Below are positions 25,322-35,283 of a stretch of DNA of 53,715 nucleotides, one piece after another. Location: the NCBI RefSeq assembly GCF_003013815.1, contig NZ_PRLH01000140.1, forward strand, positions 1 through 53,715. The letters are read 5' to 3'. The notes under the pieces are model-generated. The model did no database searches, had not been told where the DNA came from, and was given only the letters and a program-made list of their open reading frames with translations. Numbering within the stretch: the first letter of the stretch is position 1; every line of letters begins with the position of its first letter. The translations under genes were made by a program, and so were the position numbers. The DNA comes from Cyanothece sp. BG0011 (lineage in GTDB: Bacteria > Cyanobacteriota > Cyanobacteriia > Cyanobacteriales > Microcystaceae).

Positions 25322-25796
25322 GAAAACCTCCTGCTGCTTATAATTTAGGCAGAAAAGATAGGAATAAATAAAATTAAGAAAAAAAGCTCTTGGATAAAAA
25401 AGTGACAATACTTTGATAGTTTATGTCTATTGCTGTTGTGATTGGAGCTTTTGAGTTAACGAATCGAGTCGCTTAGTTAACTTGATCAATCAGTTTAGCA
25501 CCTTTGTTTTTAAAAAACTTATGTTTGAGTCAGTCAATCATGAACAATTTTTAATTTAGATGATAAGTATAGATTATTGGTTATTTAAAACTATTATTTG
25601 ATAGGTCTTCATCTATAAACTGTTGCAAGAGGTCGATTAAATCAATCAATGGTATGATCGCGATCTTAAAAACTAGCCTGAATCGGTCAGCGTCCCTTAT
25701 GATCCAAGAGGACGATTATCTGATCAAATAAGGATACCGTCTTTTATGCTTAATGTAATGGTGTCTTTTTGCGAAAACTTTGTTACTCAATAACTT
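25322..25796. other. divergent promoter region between nrtA and ndhB
   Basis: This 475-base gap must hold the promoters of leftward nrtA and rightward ndhB. I looked for the NtcA box GTA-N8-TAC and found no exact match. Two copies of AGTTAAC (GTTAAC at 25455 and 25476) lie 21 bases apart, two helical turns, about 135-160 bases before nrtA. No gene is seen inside. Confidence 0.5.
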
Positions 25797-27362
25797 ATGG
25801 ACTTTTCTAGCAACATTGCCAGTCAACTCAACGCTGGAACAATTTTACCCGAAGGCATTGTCATCATCACTCTGATGGTGGTTCTCATCGGGGATCTCAT
25901 TGGGGGACGTAATGCCAGAACTTGGCTACCCTACGGGGCGATCGCGGGTTTATTGGCTTCGATCGCGGCCCTTTACACGGCTTGGGATAGCCCTTCAACC
26001 ATCGCCTTTCTGGGGGCATTTAATGGGGATAATTTAAGTATTGTCTTCCGAGGGATCATTGCCTTATCGACTGTAGTGACTATCTTAATGTCGATCCGCT
26101 ACGTCGAACAAACCGGCACATCTTTGGCCGAATTCATCGCTATCATGTTAACGGCTACTTTGGGGGGAATGTTCCTCTCCGGGGCCAATGAGTTGGTGAT
26201 GATTTTTGTCTCGTTGGAGATGTTAAGTATCTCGTCTTATTTAATGACAGGATACATGAAGCGCGATCCCCGTTCCAATGAAGCCGCCTTAAAATATCTG
26301 TTGATCGGGGCTTCAAGTTCGGCCATTTTCCTCTATGGTAGTTCGTTATTATACGGGTTATCCGGGGGAGAAACCACTTTAGATACCATTTCAACCAAAA
26401 TTTTAGCCAGTGATAGTAGTTCTTCTTTGGGACTAGCGATCGCTTTAGTGTTCGTCATTGCTGGTATTGCCTTTAAAATTTCGGCGGTTCCTTTTCATCA
26501 ATGGACACCGGATGTGTATGAGGGTTCCCCGACTCCTGTGGTAGCGTTTCTCTCCGTGGGCTCAAAAGCGGCCGGGTTTGCTTTGGCGATTCGCTTATTA
26601 GTGACGGCTTTTTCCTCTATTATCGATGAATGGCATCTAATCTTTACGGCTTTAGCTATCCTCAGTATGGTCTTGGGTAATGTGGTAGCTTTGGCCCAAA
26701 CCAGCATGAAACGGATGTTAGCCTATTCTTCTATTGGCCAAGCCGGCTTTGTGATGATTGGTTTAACCGCCGGAACCGATGCCGGATACTCTAGTATGGT
26801 GTTCTACTTATTAGTGTATCTATTCATGAATTTGGGGGCCTTTAGTGGAGTGATTCTCTTCTCTCTACGGACTGGAACGGATCAAATTAGTGAATATGCA
26901 GGACTTTATCAAAAAGATCCCCTATTGACCTTAGGATTAAGTCTCTGTTTACTGTCTTTGGGCGGTATTCCCCCGTTAGCTGGATTTTTTGGTAAGATTT
27001 ATCTGTTCTGGGCTGGTTGGCAGGCGGGACTCTACGGACTGGTGTTATTAGCGTTAGTGGCCAGTGTGGTGTCGATTTACTATTACATTCGTGTGGTGAA
27101 AATGATGGTGGTTAAAGAACCTCACGAAATGTCTGATTCTGTGAAAAATTACCCAGAGATTCGCTGGAATTTACAGGGAATGCGTCCTTTACAAGTGGGC
27201 TTGGTGTTAACAGTTATTGCCACATCCTTAGCAGGGATTTTATCGAATCCTCTGTTTAGTTTGGCTAATGATTCTGTTACGAGTACCCCGATTTTACAAT
27301 CGACTATTGTTAATACTCGTATTTCTCAAGGGGAAACTTCTTCTTCTAACATTAACCCATAA
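25797..27362 (+). CDS. ndhB: NAD(P)H-quinone oxidoreductase subunit 2
   Basis: Integral membrane subunit of NDH-1, which carries out respiration, cyclic electron flow and, in specialised complexes, CO2 uptake across the thylakoid membrane. The 521 residues contain about 14 hydrophobic segments. Recognisable blocks include [54 protein letters not shown] and [21 protein letters not shown]. The Lys and Glu in these segments are the proton-channel residues of the antiporter-like fold. A strong hairpin terminator follows. It is transcribed away from nrtA. Confidence 0.96.
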   Translation: MDFSSNIASQLNAGTILPEGIVIITLMVVLIGDLIGGRNARTWLPYGAIAGLLASIAALYTAWDSPSTIAFLGAFNGDNLSIVFRGIIALSTVVTILMSIRYVEQTGTSLAEFIAIMLTATLGGMFLSGANELVMIFVSLEMLSISSYLMTGYMKRDPRSNEAALKYLLIGASSSAIFLYGSSLLYGLSGGETTLDTISTKILASDSSSSLGLAIALVFVIAGIAFKISAVPFHQWTPDVYEGSPTPVVAFLSVGSKAAGFALAIRLLVTAFSSIIDEWHLIFTALAILSMVLGNVVALAQTSMKRMLAYSSIGQAGFVMIGLTAGTDAGYSSMVFYLLVYLFMNLGAFSGVILFSLRTGTDQISEYAGLYQKDPLLTLGLSLCLLSLGGIPPLAGFFGKIYLFWAGWQAGLYGLVLLALVASVVSIYYYIRVVKMMVVKEPHEMSDSVKNYPEIRWNLQGMRPLQVGLVLTVIATSLAGILSNPLFSLANDSVTSTPILQSTIVNTRISQGETSSSNINP

Positions 27363-27368
27363 TTATCC

Positions 27369-27402
27369 GTTAGGTGGGCATTGTCCACCTAACATCATTT
27401 TT
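27369..27402 (+). terminator. intrinsic terminator after ndhB
   Basis: GTTAGGTGG pairs with CCACCTAAC (with an added G-T pair) around a five-base loop, followed within a few bases by ATCATTTTTTACTT. The stem begins seven bases past the ndhB stop. Confidence 0.7.
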
Positions 27403-27424
27403 TACTTAAGCGTCTTTCAGGATA

Positions 27425-28492
27425 ATGAAAGTTACCCCATTACCATCCAGGATTAAAACACACATTAAAAAACTAGATTATATTCGGGGTTTTGCGGCTG
27501 TTTATGTTTTAATTTATCATATATTTGCTTTGACGGATTTTATGCCAGAAATGGTGGAAAACCTCTTTTTTTCTTTTGGCCAAGAAGCCGTTATTTTATT
27601 TTTTCTTCTCAGTGGTTTTGTCATTTATCTATCGGTTTATCCCAAGACTGATCTCACCTTTCGTTACTATTTTATTCGACGATTTCGGCGTATTTATTTT
27701 CCTTTAATTGTCGCCTTATTGTTATCGGTATTTTTAGCTATTTTAAACCAGCAATTCTTGCGAATTTTTTCGACTAGGGAACTGCTAGGCAATTTATTAA
27801 TGTTACAAGATTTTTCTGCTAAACCCGGTGTTTTAGTTCGGCCTTTTTTGAGTAATTATCCTCTTTGGAGTTTATCCTATGAATGGTGGTTTTATCTTTT
27901 ATTTTTTCCCTTATATAAAAGTGTTCTTTTTAAATTAAATAACCGTATTTATTTTGTTTTTATTGTTTCTTTTATCTCTTACTTAATTTATATTATTTAT
28001 CCTAATGCGATTGCGTTATATTTAGCCTATTTTATTATTTGGTGGTGTGGGGTTGAAGCAGCGGAAATTTATCTAAAAACGAAACGATTTACCCTCAGAA
28101 CCATGAAACCCATTCTTATCTGCTTGTTTTTGATGTCAATGGTTAGTTTTATCCCCGTTATATCAACAGATACCATTAGATTGGGCTATTATCCTTTTCT
28201 TAATTTTAGACATTTTGCCAGTGCTTTTCTTTTTATATTATTTGCTTTAATTTGGTATATAAATAAGTTACGCTACTTTGACAATATCTTTAGTATTTTC
28301 TATGGTATTGCCCCCATTTCTTATGGGGTTTATATTTTTCATTATCCCATTTTAAGCCAATTACATTTAGATAAATATATTTCAAATCTTTATATAGGTT
28401 GGGATTATGCGTTAAAATTAGTGCTAGTTTTTGCCCTAGCTTACTTAGTAGAAATAAAATTACAACCCAGGGTTAATGGTTGGCTAAAATAA
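27425..28492 (+). CDS. acyltransferase family 3 (OafA/YrhL-like) membrane protein
   Basis: A 355-residue polytopic protein with about ten hydrophobic segments. The first membrane block is KLDYIRGFAAVYVLIYHIF, with the Arg and His that are conserved in the acyl_transf_3 family. A basic loop RRFRRIYFPL follows the third segment, another hallmark. These enzymes O-acylate surface sugars, lipids or antibiotics using acyl donors from the cytoplasm. The donor and target are unknown. It lacks the C-terminal SGNH domain of OafA. The gene begins 62 bases after ndhB. Confidence 0.85.
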   Translation: MKVTPLPSRIKTHIKKLDYIRGFAAVYVLIYHIFALTDFMPEMVENLFFSFGQEAVILFFLLSGFVIYLSVYPKTDLTFRYYFIRRFRRIYFPLIVALLLSVFLAILNQQFLRIFSTRELLGNLLMLQDFSAKPGVLVRPFLSNYPLWSLSYEWWFYLLFFPLYKSVLFKLNNRIYFVFIVSFISYLIYIIYPNAIALYLAYFIIWWCGVEAAEIYLKTKRFTLRTMKPILICLFLMSMVSFIPVISTDTIRLGYYPFLNFRHFASAFLFILFALIWYINKLRYFDNIFSIFYGIAPISYGVYIFHYPILSQLHLDKYISNLYIGWDYALKLVLVFALAYLVEIKLQPRVNGWLK

Positions 28493-28553
28493 TTAGTTAA
28501 AAAATGTAAAACTATGGTAAAATATTAAAAAATCAAGTAATGACTAAAATAAG

Positions 28554-28943
28554 ATGGAAATCTATCCTAGTTTAGTAACTGTTATCGCCTTAGCCGTCTA
28601 TTTTGCTATTACTGCAAATGTGGGTCGCAATAGGATTAAATATAAGGTACTCCCTCCTGCAACCACAGGAGATCCTAACTTTGAAAGGGCTTTAAGGGTT
28701 CAACAAAACACCTTAGAACAAATGGTATTTTTTCTACCTTTATTATGGTTGTTTTGTTTCTATATTGACCCTGTTTGGGGATCAGCTATTGGAGGAGTTT
28801 GGATAGTTGGCCGTATTTTGTACGCTATCGGATACTATCAAGAAGCTAACAGAAGAATGATTGGTTTTGCTATTAGTTCTCTCAGTAGTTTAGCTTTATT
28901 AGTTGGTTCTGTAGTGGGTATGGTTTTAGTCTTAATTAAATAA
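28554..28943 (+). CDS. MAPEG-family membrane protein
   Basis: A 129-residue four-helix membrane protein. The MAPEG family (membrane-associated glutathione and eicosanoid metabolism) is recognised by FERALRVQQNTLEQMVFFLPLLW, matching the family E-R-x-x-R-x-x-x-N motif region with the Arg and Asn that bind glutathione. GRILYAIGYYQEANRR comes in the third helix. The function is probably glutathione transferase or peroxidase-like, on lipid substrates; this is family inference. A good ATG follows AAAATAAG. Confidence 0.85.
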   Translation: MEIYPSLVTVIALAVYFAITANVGRNRIKYKVLPPATTGDPNFERALRVQQNTLEQMVFFLPLLWLFCFYIDPVWGSAIGGVWIVGRILYAIGYYQEANRRMIGFAISSLSSLALLVGSVVGMVLVLIK

Positions 28944-29040
28944 TTGGTAATAAAATTATAGAAAACAAGCATCTTTAATAGTACAAAGGTGTTTGTTTTT
29001 TTCTACAGTGTAATTTAAGTTTGTTGAGAATTCAAAAATA

Positions 29041-29667
29041 ATGCAGCCTTTATTTATTGTATTAGAAGGAATTGATAAAGCAGGAAAAACCACTCAAGCT
29101 GAAGGATTGAAACAGTATTTAATTAATCAAGGAGATTCAGCAATTATTAGTTCTGAACCCACAGAAGGAGTGATCGGACAGTTGATTAGAAACGCGATGC
29201 AAAATGAAATATTTTTGATGAAAAATAAAGCAAAATTTGATCAACAAATGGCCTATTTATTCGCGGCCGATAGACATTATCATTTATACAATGAAGTGGA
29301 TGGAGTCTATAAATTAATTCAACAAGATGATTGTCATGTGATTGCCACTCGTTACTATTTTTCTTCTTTGGCTTATAATTCTAATAATCAAGAAGAATTT
29401 AACTTTGTCTATGGATTAAATCAACGCTTTCCTAACCCTGATTTAGTTGTTTATCTAGACATTCCTTTAGAAATTGCCTTATCTCGTTTAGAAAATGCGG
29501 TTTATAAAGAGGTATATGAAACCAAAGATAAATTACAGCAAGTTAAAGATAATTATGATAAAATTTTTCAATCCTATGACGGTCAAATCTTAACCATAGA
29601 TGGTAACAATAGCATTGAACAAATTCAGCAAGAAATTATCACTTATCTTGAAAAACAGTTTAGTTGA
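29041..29667 (+). CDS. thymidylate-kinase-like protein
   Basis: A 208-residue P-loop nucleoside monophosphate kinase. The P-loop reads LEGIDKAGKTTQAEGLKQYL; most bacterial Tmk proteins have Asp/Glu-Gly where this has Asp-Lys. FAADRHYHL carries the family DRH. The usual DRY motif is TRYYFSSLAY, with Thr in place of Asp. PDLVVYLDIPLEIALSRL matches the Tmk strand before the lid. The lid and C-terminus (ETKDKLQQVKDNYDKIFQ) resemble eukaryotic-type or paralogous Tmk. It would phosphorylate dTMP or a related nucleotide. Because of the altered motif it may be a second, specialised Tmk, so I leave the symbol blank. Confidence 0.75.
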   Translation: MQPLFIVLEGIDKAGKTTQAEGLKQYLINQGDSAIISSEPTEGVIGQLIRNAMQNEIFLMKNKAKFDQQMAYLFAADRHYHLYNEVDGVYKLIQQDDCHVIATRYYFSSLAYNSNNQEEFNFVYGLNQRFPNPDLVVYLDIPLEIALSRLENAVYKEVYETKDKLQQVKDNYDKIFQSYDGQILTIDGNNSIEQIQQEIITYLEKQFS

Positions 29668-29708
29668 CGTTATATTAAAAATAATATGAATATAAACTAA
29701 TTTTTTTT

Positions 29709-31250
29709 ATGAATTTAAACTCTAATCTTTCCTATTTACCAGAAAATAGTCGTAAAGGATTACAAATTGCTGATAGTCGTTGGCAAGCTTTGCGAAATAA
29801 TAATCTAACCCCTCCTACAGTGATTAGTGAAAGGAATGAAAGGTTAAATGACTTTGATGCAGATATTATTATTTCTGGAGGAACCCTAGGCATTTTAATC
29901 GCTGCCAGCTTACAAAAGCAAGGAAATCAAGTTATTTTAATTGAAAAAGGAAAATTAAAAGGGAGAGAACAAGAATGGAATATTTCTCGTGACGAATTAG
30001 AGACTTTTGTGGAACTTGGGTTATTATCAACCCAAGAATTAGAACAAGCGATCGCAACAGAATATAATCCAGGAAGAGTCAGTTTTCATAAAGGATATGA
30101 ACTCTGGGTTGAAGACGTTTTAAATATTGGGGTTGATCCTGTTTTTTTATTAGAAATCCTTAAGAAAAAATTCTTAGAAGCGGGAGGTAAGTTATTAGAA
30201 AATACTCCCTTTACTTCAGCAACAATTTATGATAATGGAGTCTTAGTTAAGGCCGATGATACTGTTTTAAAATCTCGTTTACTGATAGATGGAATGGGTC
30301 ACTTTTCTCCTATTGTTCAACAAGCAAGAAAAGGTGAAAAACCAGACGGTATTTGCTTAGTTGTAGGCAGTTGTGCAGAGGGTTATCCTAATAACGAGAC
30401 AGGAGATTTAATTGCCTCTTTCACACCCATTTTAAATCAATGTCAATACTTTTGGGAAGCCTTTCCAGCCAGGGATGGAAGGACAACTTATTTATTTACT
30501 TATGTTGATGCTCATCCTGACCGTTTTAGTTTAGAATTTTTCATGGAAGAATACCTAAGATTACTTCCCGAATATCAAAATATAGAATTAGATAAGTTAG
30601 ACTTTAAACGGTTTTTATTTGGCTTTTTTCCTGCCTATGAAAATAGTCCTTTAAAAATGCCCTGGAATCGGATTTTACCCATTGGAGATAGTGCTGGCGG
30701 TCAATCTCCTGTTAGTTTTGGTGGATTCGGATCGATGGTTCGTCATTTAAAACGGCTGACTTTGGCCATAGATGAAGCTTTAAAAGTTGATAGTTTAGAT
30801 CAAAAATCTTTATCGTTATTGCAACCCTATCAACCGAATATTTCCGTCACTTGGTTATTCCAAAAAACCATGAGTGTTGAGGTTGATCAAACCGTTTCTC
30901 CTAATCAAATTAATGAATTAATGAGTGGGGTTTTTCAAGTCATGGATCGATTGGGGGACGATGTGTTAAAACCCTTTTTACAAGATGTGATCCAGTTTCC
31001 GGCTTTAATGAAAACCTTACCGTTAGTTAACCCTAAATTAGTCTTACCTATCTTACCCCAAGTGGGGGTACAACCGTTACTCAATTGGATGGTACACTAT
31101 TTTAATTTAGCTGTCTATAGTGGGTTATATCCCGTGGGAAAATGGGTTAAACCTTTGATAGATAACTTATCCCCTCAAAAACAATTTTATTATCATCGTT
31201 GGTTAGATACTTGGAAATATGGGTCAGGAGGGGATTATAATAAGGAATAA
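29709..31250 (+). CDS. cruP: CruP-type FAD-dependent carotenoid protein
   Basis: A 513-residue flavoprotein. The Rossmann nucleotide-binding motif is DADIIISGGTLGILIAASLQKQG, and GREQEWNISRDELETFVELG follows it, as in the CruA/CruP lycopene-cyclase group. The second FAD motif is LPIGDSAGGQSPVSFGGFGSMVRHL. The C-terminal half is helical and hydrophobic (LMKTLPLVNPKLVLPIL), as expected for a membrane-associated enzyme. CruP is a paralogue of the CruA lycopene cyclase; its exact activity is debated, with a role under oxidative stress suggested in plants. CruA is not in this window. Confidence 0.8.
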   Translation: MNLNSNLSYLPENSRKGLQIADSRWQALRNNNLTPPTVISERNERLNDFDADIIISGGTLGILIAASLQKQGNQVILIEKGKLKGREQEWNISRDELETFVELGLLSTQELEQAIATEYNPGRVSFHKGYELWVEDVLNIGVDPVFLLEILKKKFLEAGGKLLENTPFTSATIYDNGVLVKADDTVLKSRLLIDGMGHFSPIVQQARKGEKPDGICLVVGSCAEGYPNNETGDLIASFTPILNQCQYFWEAFPARDGRTTYLFTYVDAHPDRFSLEFFMEEYLRLLPEYQNIELDKLDFKRFLFGFFPAYENSPLKMPWNRILPIGDSAGGQSPVSFGGFGSMVRHLKRLTLAIDEALKVDSLDQKSLSLLQPYQPNISVTWLFQKTMSVEVDQTVSPNQINELMSGVFQVMDRLGDDVLKPFLQDVIQFPALMKTLPLVNPKLVLPILPQVGVQPLLNWMVHYFNLAVYSGLYPVGKWVKPLIDNLSPQKQFYYHRWLDTWKYGSGGDYNKE

Positions 31251-31273
31251 GCATGAAATAAAGGGGGAAAGTA

Positions 31274-31831
31274 ATGAAAATTCTGGATCATAAACAGGTG
31301 AAGTATTGTAATTTAATTCGTCGTCAAGAAGATACGATAGAATACTTACCCGGTTTAGTGTTTAAAAATAAAATGTTTGTTAAGGATAAAAGCTTTCCCA
31401 GAGAACAACAAAAAGAGGCACAAGACTATGGTAAGATGCAGTTTTTAGATAATAAAGGACAGATGGAATATTTATTATTAGAAGATGTCACCGGGGTGAT
31501 CATTTGGAGAGAAAGTAATGAAGTGGAAATCTGGACAAATAATTCTCAAAAAAATCGATCAGCCACCAGTGATTTAGATAAAATTATTGATAAAATAAGA
31601 AGCGAAAAGGGAGTTACGATTAAAAATCGTCGTTACCGTCTTAAGTCCTATCCTAAGTGTTTTATTGGTAGCGAGTTAGTTGATTGGTTAACGAAAAACT
31701 TATCCATTTCCTCAGAAGAAGCAATCAAGATAGGACAACAATTAATTGACAAAAAAATCATTCATCATGTTCACAATGAAAAGGAATTTAAAAACGATTA
31801 TCTATTCTATCGATTTTATATAGATGACTAA
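31274..31831 (+). CDS. DEP-domain protein, 185 aa
   Basis: The C-terminal third is a DEP domain: GVTIKNRRYRLKSYPKCFIGSELVDWL, then SSEEAIKIGQQLIDKKIIHHV and FKNDYLFYRFYIDD. DEP domains bind membranes or signalling partners. The N-terminal region (about 1-100) is unnamed, with strands such as LEDVTGVIIWRESNEVEIW. The gene starts 23 bases after cruP and has GGGGGAAAGTA before the ATG. It may be cotranscribed with cruP, but a functional link is not known. Confidence 0.82.
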   Translation: MKILDHKQVKYCNLIRRQEDTIEYLPGLVFKNKMFVKDKSFPREQQKEAQDYGKMQFLDNKGQMEYLLLEDVTGVIIWRESNEVEIWTNNSQKNRSATSDLDKIIDKIRSEKGVTIKNRRYRLKSYPKCFIGSELVDWLTKNLSISSEEAIKIGQQLIDKKIIHHVHNEKEFKNDYLFYRFYIDD

Positions 31832-31891
31832 CTCTTTTTTGGGTTAATCGATGTGTTAATGTGATAAAATTGCTAAAAATATTCATCTGAT

Positions 31892-32689
31892 ATGCAGTCT
31901 TTTTTACAAGAAACCAATAAACCAGATAGACAAATTAATCTCGCTAAAGCCGCTTTAATTTATGCCAAATATGAATACCCTAAACTCAATATTGAAGATT
32001 ATTTAACCACTTTAGATATCATTGCTGAGAGAGTAAAAGATAGTTTACCAGGAAATTTATATCCCCTGAAAGTGATTAACACCATCAATCATTATTTATT
32101 TCAAGAGTTAGGGTTTAGGGGAAACCAAACAAATTATTATGATCCCAACAATAGTTATTTAAATCAGGTTATTGATCAAAAAACAGGTATTCCTATCACC
32201 TTATCTGTGATCTATTTAGAGATAGCCAAACGCCTTGATTTTCCTATGGTTGGCATTGGAATGCCGGGACATTTTCTGATTCGTCCTGAATTTGAAAATG
32301 TCGGAATTTTTGTGGATGTTTTTAACCAAGGAGAGATTTTATTTAGAGAAGATTGTGAGATCAAATTACAAGAAATTTATCAACAACCGGTGGCGTTAGC
32401 AGATCATTTTTTAACCCCCGTTAGTAATCAACAAATATTAGGAAGAATGTTGACCAATTTAAAATATATTTATCTCAATGGTCAAGATTATCCGAAAATG
32501 TTGAGAATTATAGAATTACTACTGCAATTATTTCCTAATCATCCCATAGAATTACGCGATCGCGGTTTACTCTATTATCAATTGCGACAATGGGAAAAAG
32601 CAACGGCGGATCTACAATTATATTTATCTATTTTACCCACCGCAGAAGATGCCCCAACCATTCGCCAACTTTTGCAACAAATGCGCTAA
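31892..32689 (+). CDS. SirB1-family transglutaminase-like/TPR protein
   Basis: A 265-residue SirB1 family protein. The transglutaminase-like core includes LYPLKVINTINHYLFQELG, NSYLNQVIDQKTGIPITLSV (family YxxVxxxKxGxPxxL motif) and VGIGMPGHFLIRPE. The catalytic Cys of true transglutaminases is not evident. The C-terminus has two TPR-like helices (LLQLFPNHPIELRDRGLLYYQL, then QWEKATADLQLYL). The function is unknown; the family is widespread and sometimes linked to protein quality or cell-wall roles. It is probably cytosolic. Confidence 0.85.
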   Translation: MQSFLQETNKPDRQINLAKAALIYAKYEYPKLNIEDYLTTLDIIAERVKDSLPGNLYPLKVINTINHYLFQELGFRGNQTNYYDPNNSYLNQVIDQKTGIPITLSVIYLEIAKRLDFPMVGIGMPGHFLIRPEFENVGIFVDVFNQGEILFREDCEIKLQEIYQQPVALADHFLTPVSNQQILGRMLTNLKYIYLNGQDYPKMLRIIELLLQLFPNHPIELRDRGLLYYQLRQWEKATADLQLYLSILPTAEDAPTIRQLLQQMR

Positions 32690-32727
32690 ACTAAAACACA
32701 TTATCCTATCTTTCCATTATAAAAGCT

Positions 32728-33663
32728 GTGTTTATAAGTGTTGTCATTCCTACTTACAATCGTAAACCGATTTTAGAAAAATGCCTTAAGGCTTTAGAAA
32801 AACAACAATTCAATGATACTATAATTAGTGATTACGAAGTGGTTTTAGTCGATGATGGATCGACGGATGGAACCCTAGAATGGTTAGAGAAAAATAAAGA
32901 AACTTTTCCTCATGTTCATCGTTTTTCTCAAGATCATTTGGGTCCAGCCGCAGCCAGAAATTTAGGCGTAACTAAGGCAAACGGTGATATAATTATCTTT
33001 ATTGATAGCGATTTAGTGGTAACAGAAACCTTTTTAGAATGCCATGCTAACGCTTTAATTAAAGGAGAGAAAACATTAGATAGCGATCGCTTATTTACCT
33101 ATGGGGCCGTTATTAATACTTGTAACTTTGATGATCCCACCTCTGAACCCTATAAAATAACGGATTTTTCCGCTGCTTATTTTGCTACGGGAAATGTAGC
33201 GATCGCTAAAAAATGGTTAGAAAAAGCCGGGTTATTTGACACCAGATTTCAACTGTATGGATGGGAAGATTTAGAACTGGGGGTCAGATTAAAACAGTTA
33301 GGTTTAAAATTAATTAAATGCCCTGAGGCAGTGGGTTATCATTGGCATCCTCCCTTTAATTTAGCGCAAATTCCTAACTTAATCGACAAAGAAATTCAAC
33401 GGGGAAGAATGGGGGTTTTATTCTATGAAAAACATCCCACTTTTGAAGTTCGTTTAATGATCCAAATGACCTTACTCCATCGTATTTTATGGGGAATTTT
33501 ATCCTTAGGGGGGACTTTAAATGAGCGTACCCTTGCCCCCATTTTACAATGGTTAATTAATAAAGGAAAGCCCCAACTCGCCTTAGAAATTGCACGAATT
33601 TTTCTTAACTGGTATAACGTGCAAGGGGTTTATGCTGCATACCGAGAAACTACTAATCATTAA
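32728..33663 (+). CDS. family 2 glycosyltransferase, 311 aa
   Basis: A GT-A-fold glycosyltransferase beginning FISVVIPTYNRKPILEKCL. The nucleotide-binding region VVLVDDGSTDGTLEWL and the metal-binding IIFIDSDLVV (D-S-D) are clear. LGPAAARNLGV is the usual loop. Further on, GWEDLELGVRLKQLG provides the ED acceptor-side motif. The start is a GTG at 32728. No membrane segments are seen. The sugar donor and acceptor are not predictable. It follows the SirB1 gene by 38 bases. Confidence 0.88.
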   Translation: MFISVVIPTYNRKPILEKCLKALEKQQFNDTIISDYEVVLVDDGSTDGTLEWLEKNKETFPHVHRFSQDHLGPAAARNLGVTKANGDIIIFIDSDLVVTETFLECHANALIKGEKTLDSDRLFTYGAVINTCNFDDPTSEPYKITDFSAAYFATGNVAIAKKWLEKAGLFDTRFQLYGWEDLELGVRLKQLGLKLIKCPEAVGYHWHPPFNLAQIPNLIDKEIQRGRMGVLFYEKHPTFEVRLMIQMTLLHRILWGILSLGGTLNERTLAPILQWLINKGKPQLALEIARIFLNWYNVQGVYAAYRETTNH

Positions 33664-33787
33664 TCCTAACTCGGGTAGGGGTTAACGGCCGTTAACCGAA
33701 GAGAATGAAGAATGAAGAATGAAGAATTATTAGGGAAATCGGATACAAGACCCCGAATTTATTCGTGGATAGAAAAATTTTTTTCTT

Positions 33788-33859
33788 AACTCATGGGCCT
33801 TGATTTATCAATGGGGTATAATTCTACATTCTAAATTTTTAATTCTAAATTCCTTTGAC
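33788..33859. repeat. dispersed ~72-bp repeat, copy A
   Basis: This stretch, containing ATAATTCTACATTCT and AATTCTAAATTCC blocks, matches 47622-47695 over its full length with scattered differences. Tandem GAAGAAT units lie just before it, near 33702-33727. The element falls between two convergent genes. Confidence 0.55.
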
Positions 33860-33873
33860 CCCTACTTTTTTCC

Positions 33874-35283
33874 TTAATTTTTCAAATAGTAATTTTGGGG
33901 AATAATTTGTATTTTTTCCCAAGCGGTAATGGCATGATAAAGGGTTTCTGCTAGGACAGTGTTAGACTTTTCAGTTAAATGAACGGTATCACTAAACATG
34001 GGAGTGGGAAAATTAGAATTACTTTGATAGAAGTTCAAAACTTTAACATTTTTTGGATAAGCTTGACCAAGTTGTTGAGTTGCCTTAACAAACTCCTTAT
34101 AAGCGTTAGGAAATTTTTCGAGGTATTCTTTTCCTAAGCGATCGCGGATAGCTTTTTCATCCGAAGAAAGCTTTTCTAGGGGACGAGACGTAATTTCTGG
34201 TTGAACCGCCAAAACCACGGGAATGCCTAATCTAGCCGACATTTGGATTAATCGTTGATGGTTCTCTCGATAACGATCAACCCGACGATTTAACTCCTCT
34301 TGATTATCAGGTAAATAATGCTTTAAAGCCTTGCCATCGGTATTAATAGGTAAGCTAGTCTCCACCGCCGGACGGCTATTATTGCTAGGATTGGTCAAAG
34401 AATTATAAGTTCTGACTAACCCCGTATTTTTAATCCATTCATCCGCCGAAAAATTCAAAGAATTCTTAAAATGCGCCTTAGCATCAGCTAAAAATTCATC
34501 AATCTGAGGCACATCTGTTTGTGACTGACTACTGGGTAACATCATGTCTTCGTAGCCATCTAAAACCACAATTAAATCCGGTTGATAGGGGAGAATTTTT
34601 AGGGCCAATTGAGACAACTGATTACCGGAGGTATAACCCGGAACAGCCGCATTAATCACCCGATAATTGCCTTCCCGAATTTTAGGAGGTAACTTCATCA
34701 ATTTTTGTCGTGACGGAACAAAAAAGGGAAAAACATCAGGACGATAGGTGGAGGGGGAACTTTTCTGCTGATTGACCCGTTGTTTAAGACGGGCTTCTAA
34801 TTGATGACTAATGGTACTGTCATTATTAGGGTTTAACTGTCCAAAGGCCGTTGAACCCCCTAAGACAAAGATGCGAATCTCATTTTTAGGTTTAGCGACT
34901 GGAACCGGATCATTATCCCGTAACCCCTGTTCATTGATATAGAAAAATTCGCTTTTTTGGCCGTCAACCAATTCATATCCCGTGGTTGAACTCCGTTCCA
35001 TCACCAAGTTACCTTGATTTTTCAGTCCCTCGATGGGTTTATCGGTGGCGGTACGAAACTGTAACTTATAGGCTTCTATCAGGGGAGATGTCCCTTTGCT
35101 GGTGTCTCCTTTTCCGGTGATCCCTAAATAAGTCTGGGCGAGAAATTCTGAGAGAATAATCAACACAGGTAAAGCGATGATAATCCCCAGTAACGATATC
35201 TTAGGCCGAGTTTTTCCCTTATTGTAGTAAGAACTATTGTAATAAGAACCGTAAGAACGGGTTTTTTTCGGTAATTTCAACAT
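33874..35283 (-). CDS. membrane-anchored SGNH/GDSL-like hydrolase
   Basis: The start is set at the ATG at 35283, preceded by GAGGAACCATTTA. The N-terminus is basic and Tyr/Ser-rich (SYGSYYNSSYYNKGK), followed by one membrane helix (ISLLGIIIALPVLIILSEFLA cut short). The SGNH-type blocks are FVLGGSTAFGQ with the nucleophile Ser, AAVPGYTSGNQ, VVLDGYEDM and DTVHLTEKSN with the Asp-His pair. The product has about 469 residues. Such anchored hydrolases often act on extracellular polysaccharides or acyl groups. It is transcribed away from the tyrosine phosphatase gene. Confidence 0.82.
   Translation of the reverse strand: MLKLPKKTRSYGSYYNSSYYNKGKTRPKISLLGIIIALPVLIILSEFLAQTYLGITGKGDTSKGTSPLIEAYKLQFRTATDKPIEGLKNQGNLVMERSSTTGYELVDGQKSEFFYINEQGLRDNDPVPVAKPKNEIRIFVLGGSTAFGQLNPNNDSTISHQLEARLKQRVNQQKSSPSTYRPDVFPFFVPSRQKLMKLPPKIREGNYRVINAAVPGYTSGNQLSQLALKILPYQPDLIVVLDGYEDMMLPSSQSQTDVPQIDEFLADAKAHFKNSLNFSADEWIKNTGLVRTYNSLTNPSNNSRPAVETSLPINTDGKALKHYLPDNQEELNRRVDRYRENHQRLIQMSARLGIPVVLAVQPEITSRPLEKLSSDEKAIRDRLGKEYLEKFPNAYKEFVKATQQLGQAYPKNVKVLNFYQSNSNFPTPMFSDTVHLTEKSNTVLAETLYHAITAWEKIQIIPQNYYLKN

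Noticed and set aside
25322-25796. NtcA box upstream of nrtA
   Set aside because: No exact GTA-N8-TAC was found on reading the gap, so no site is annotated.
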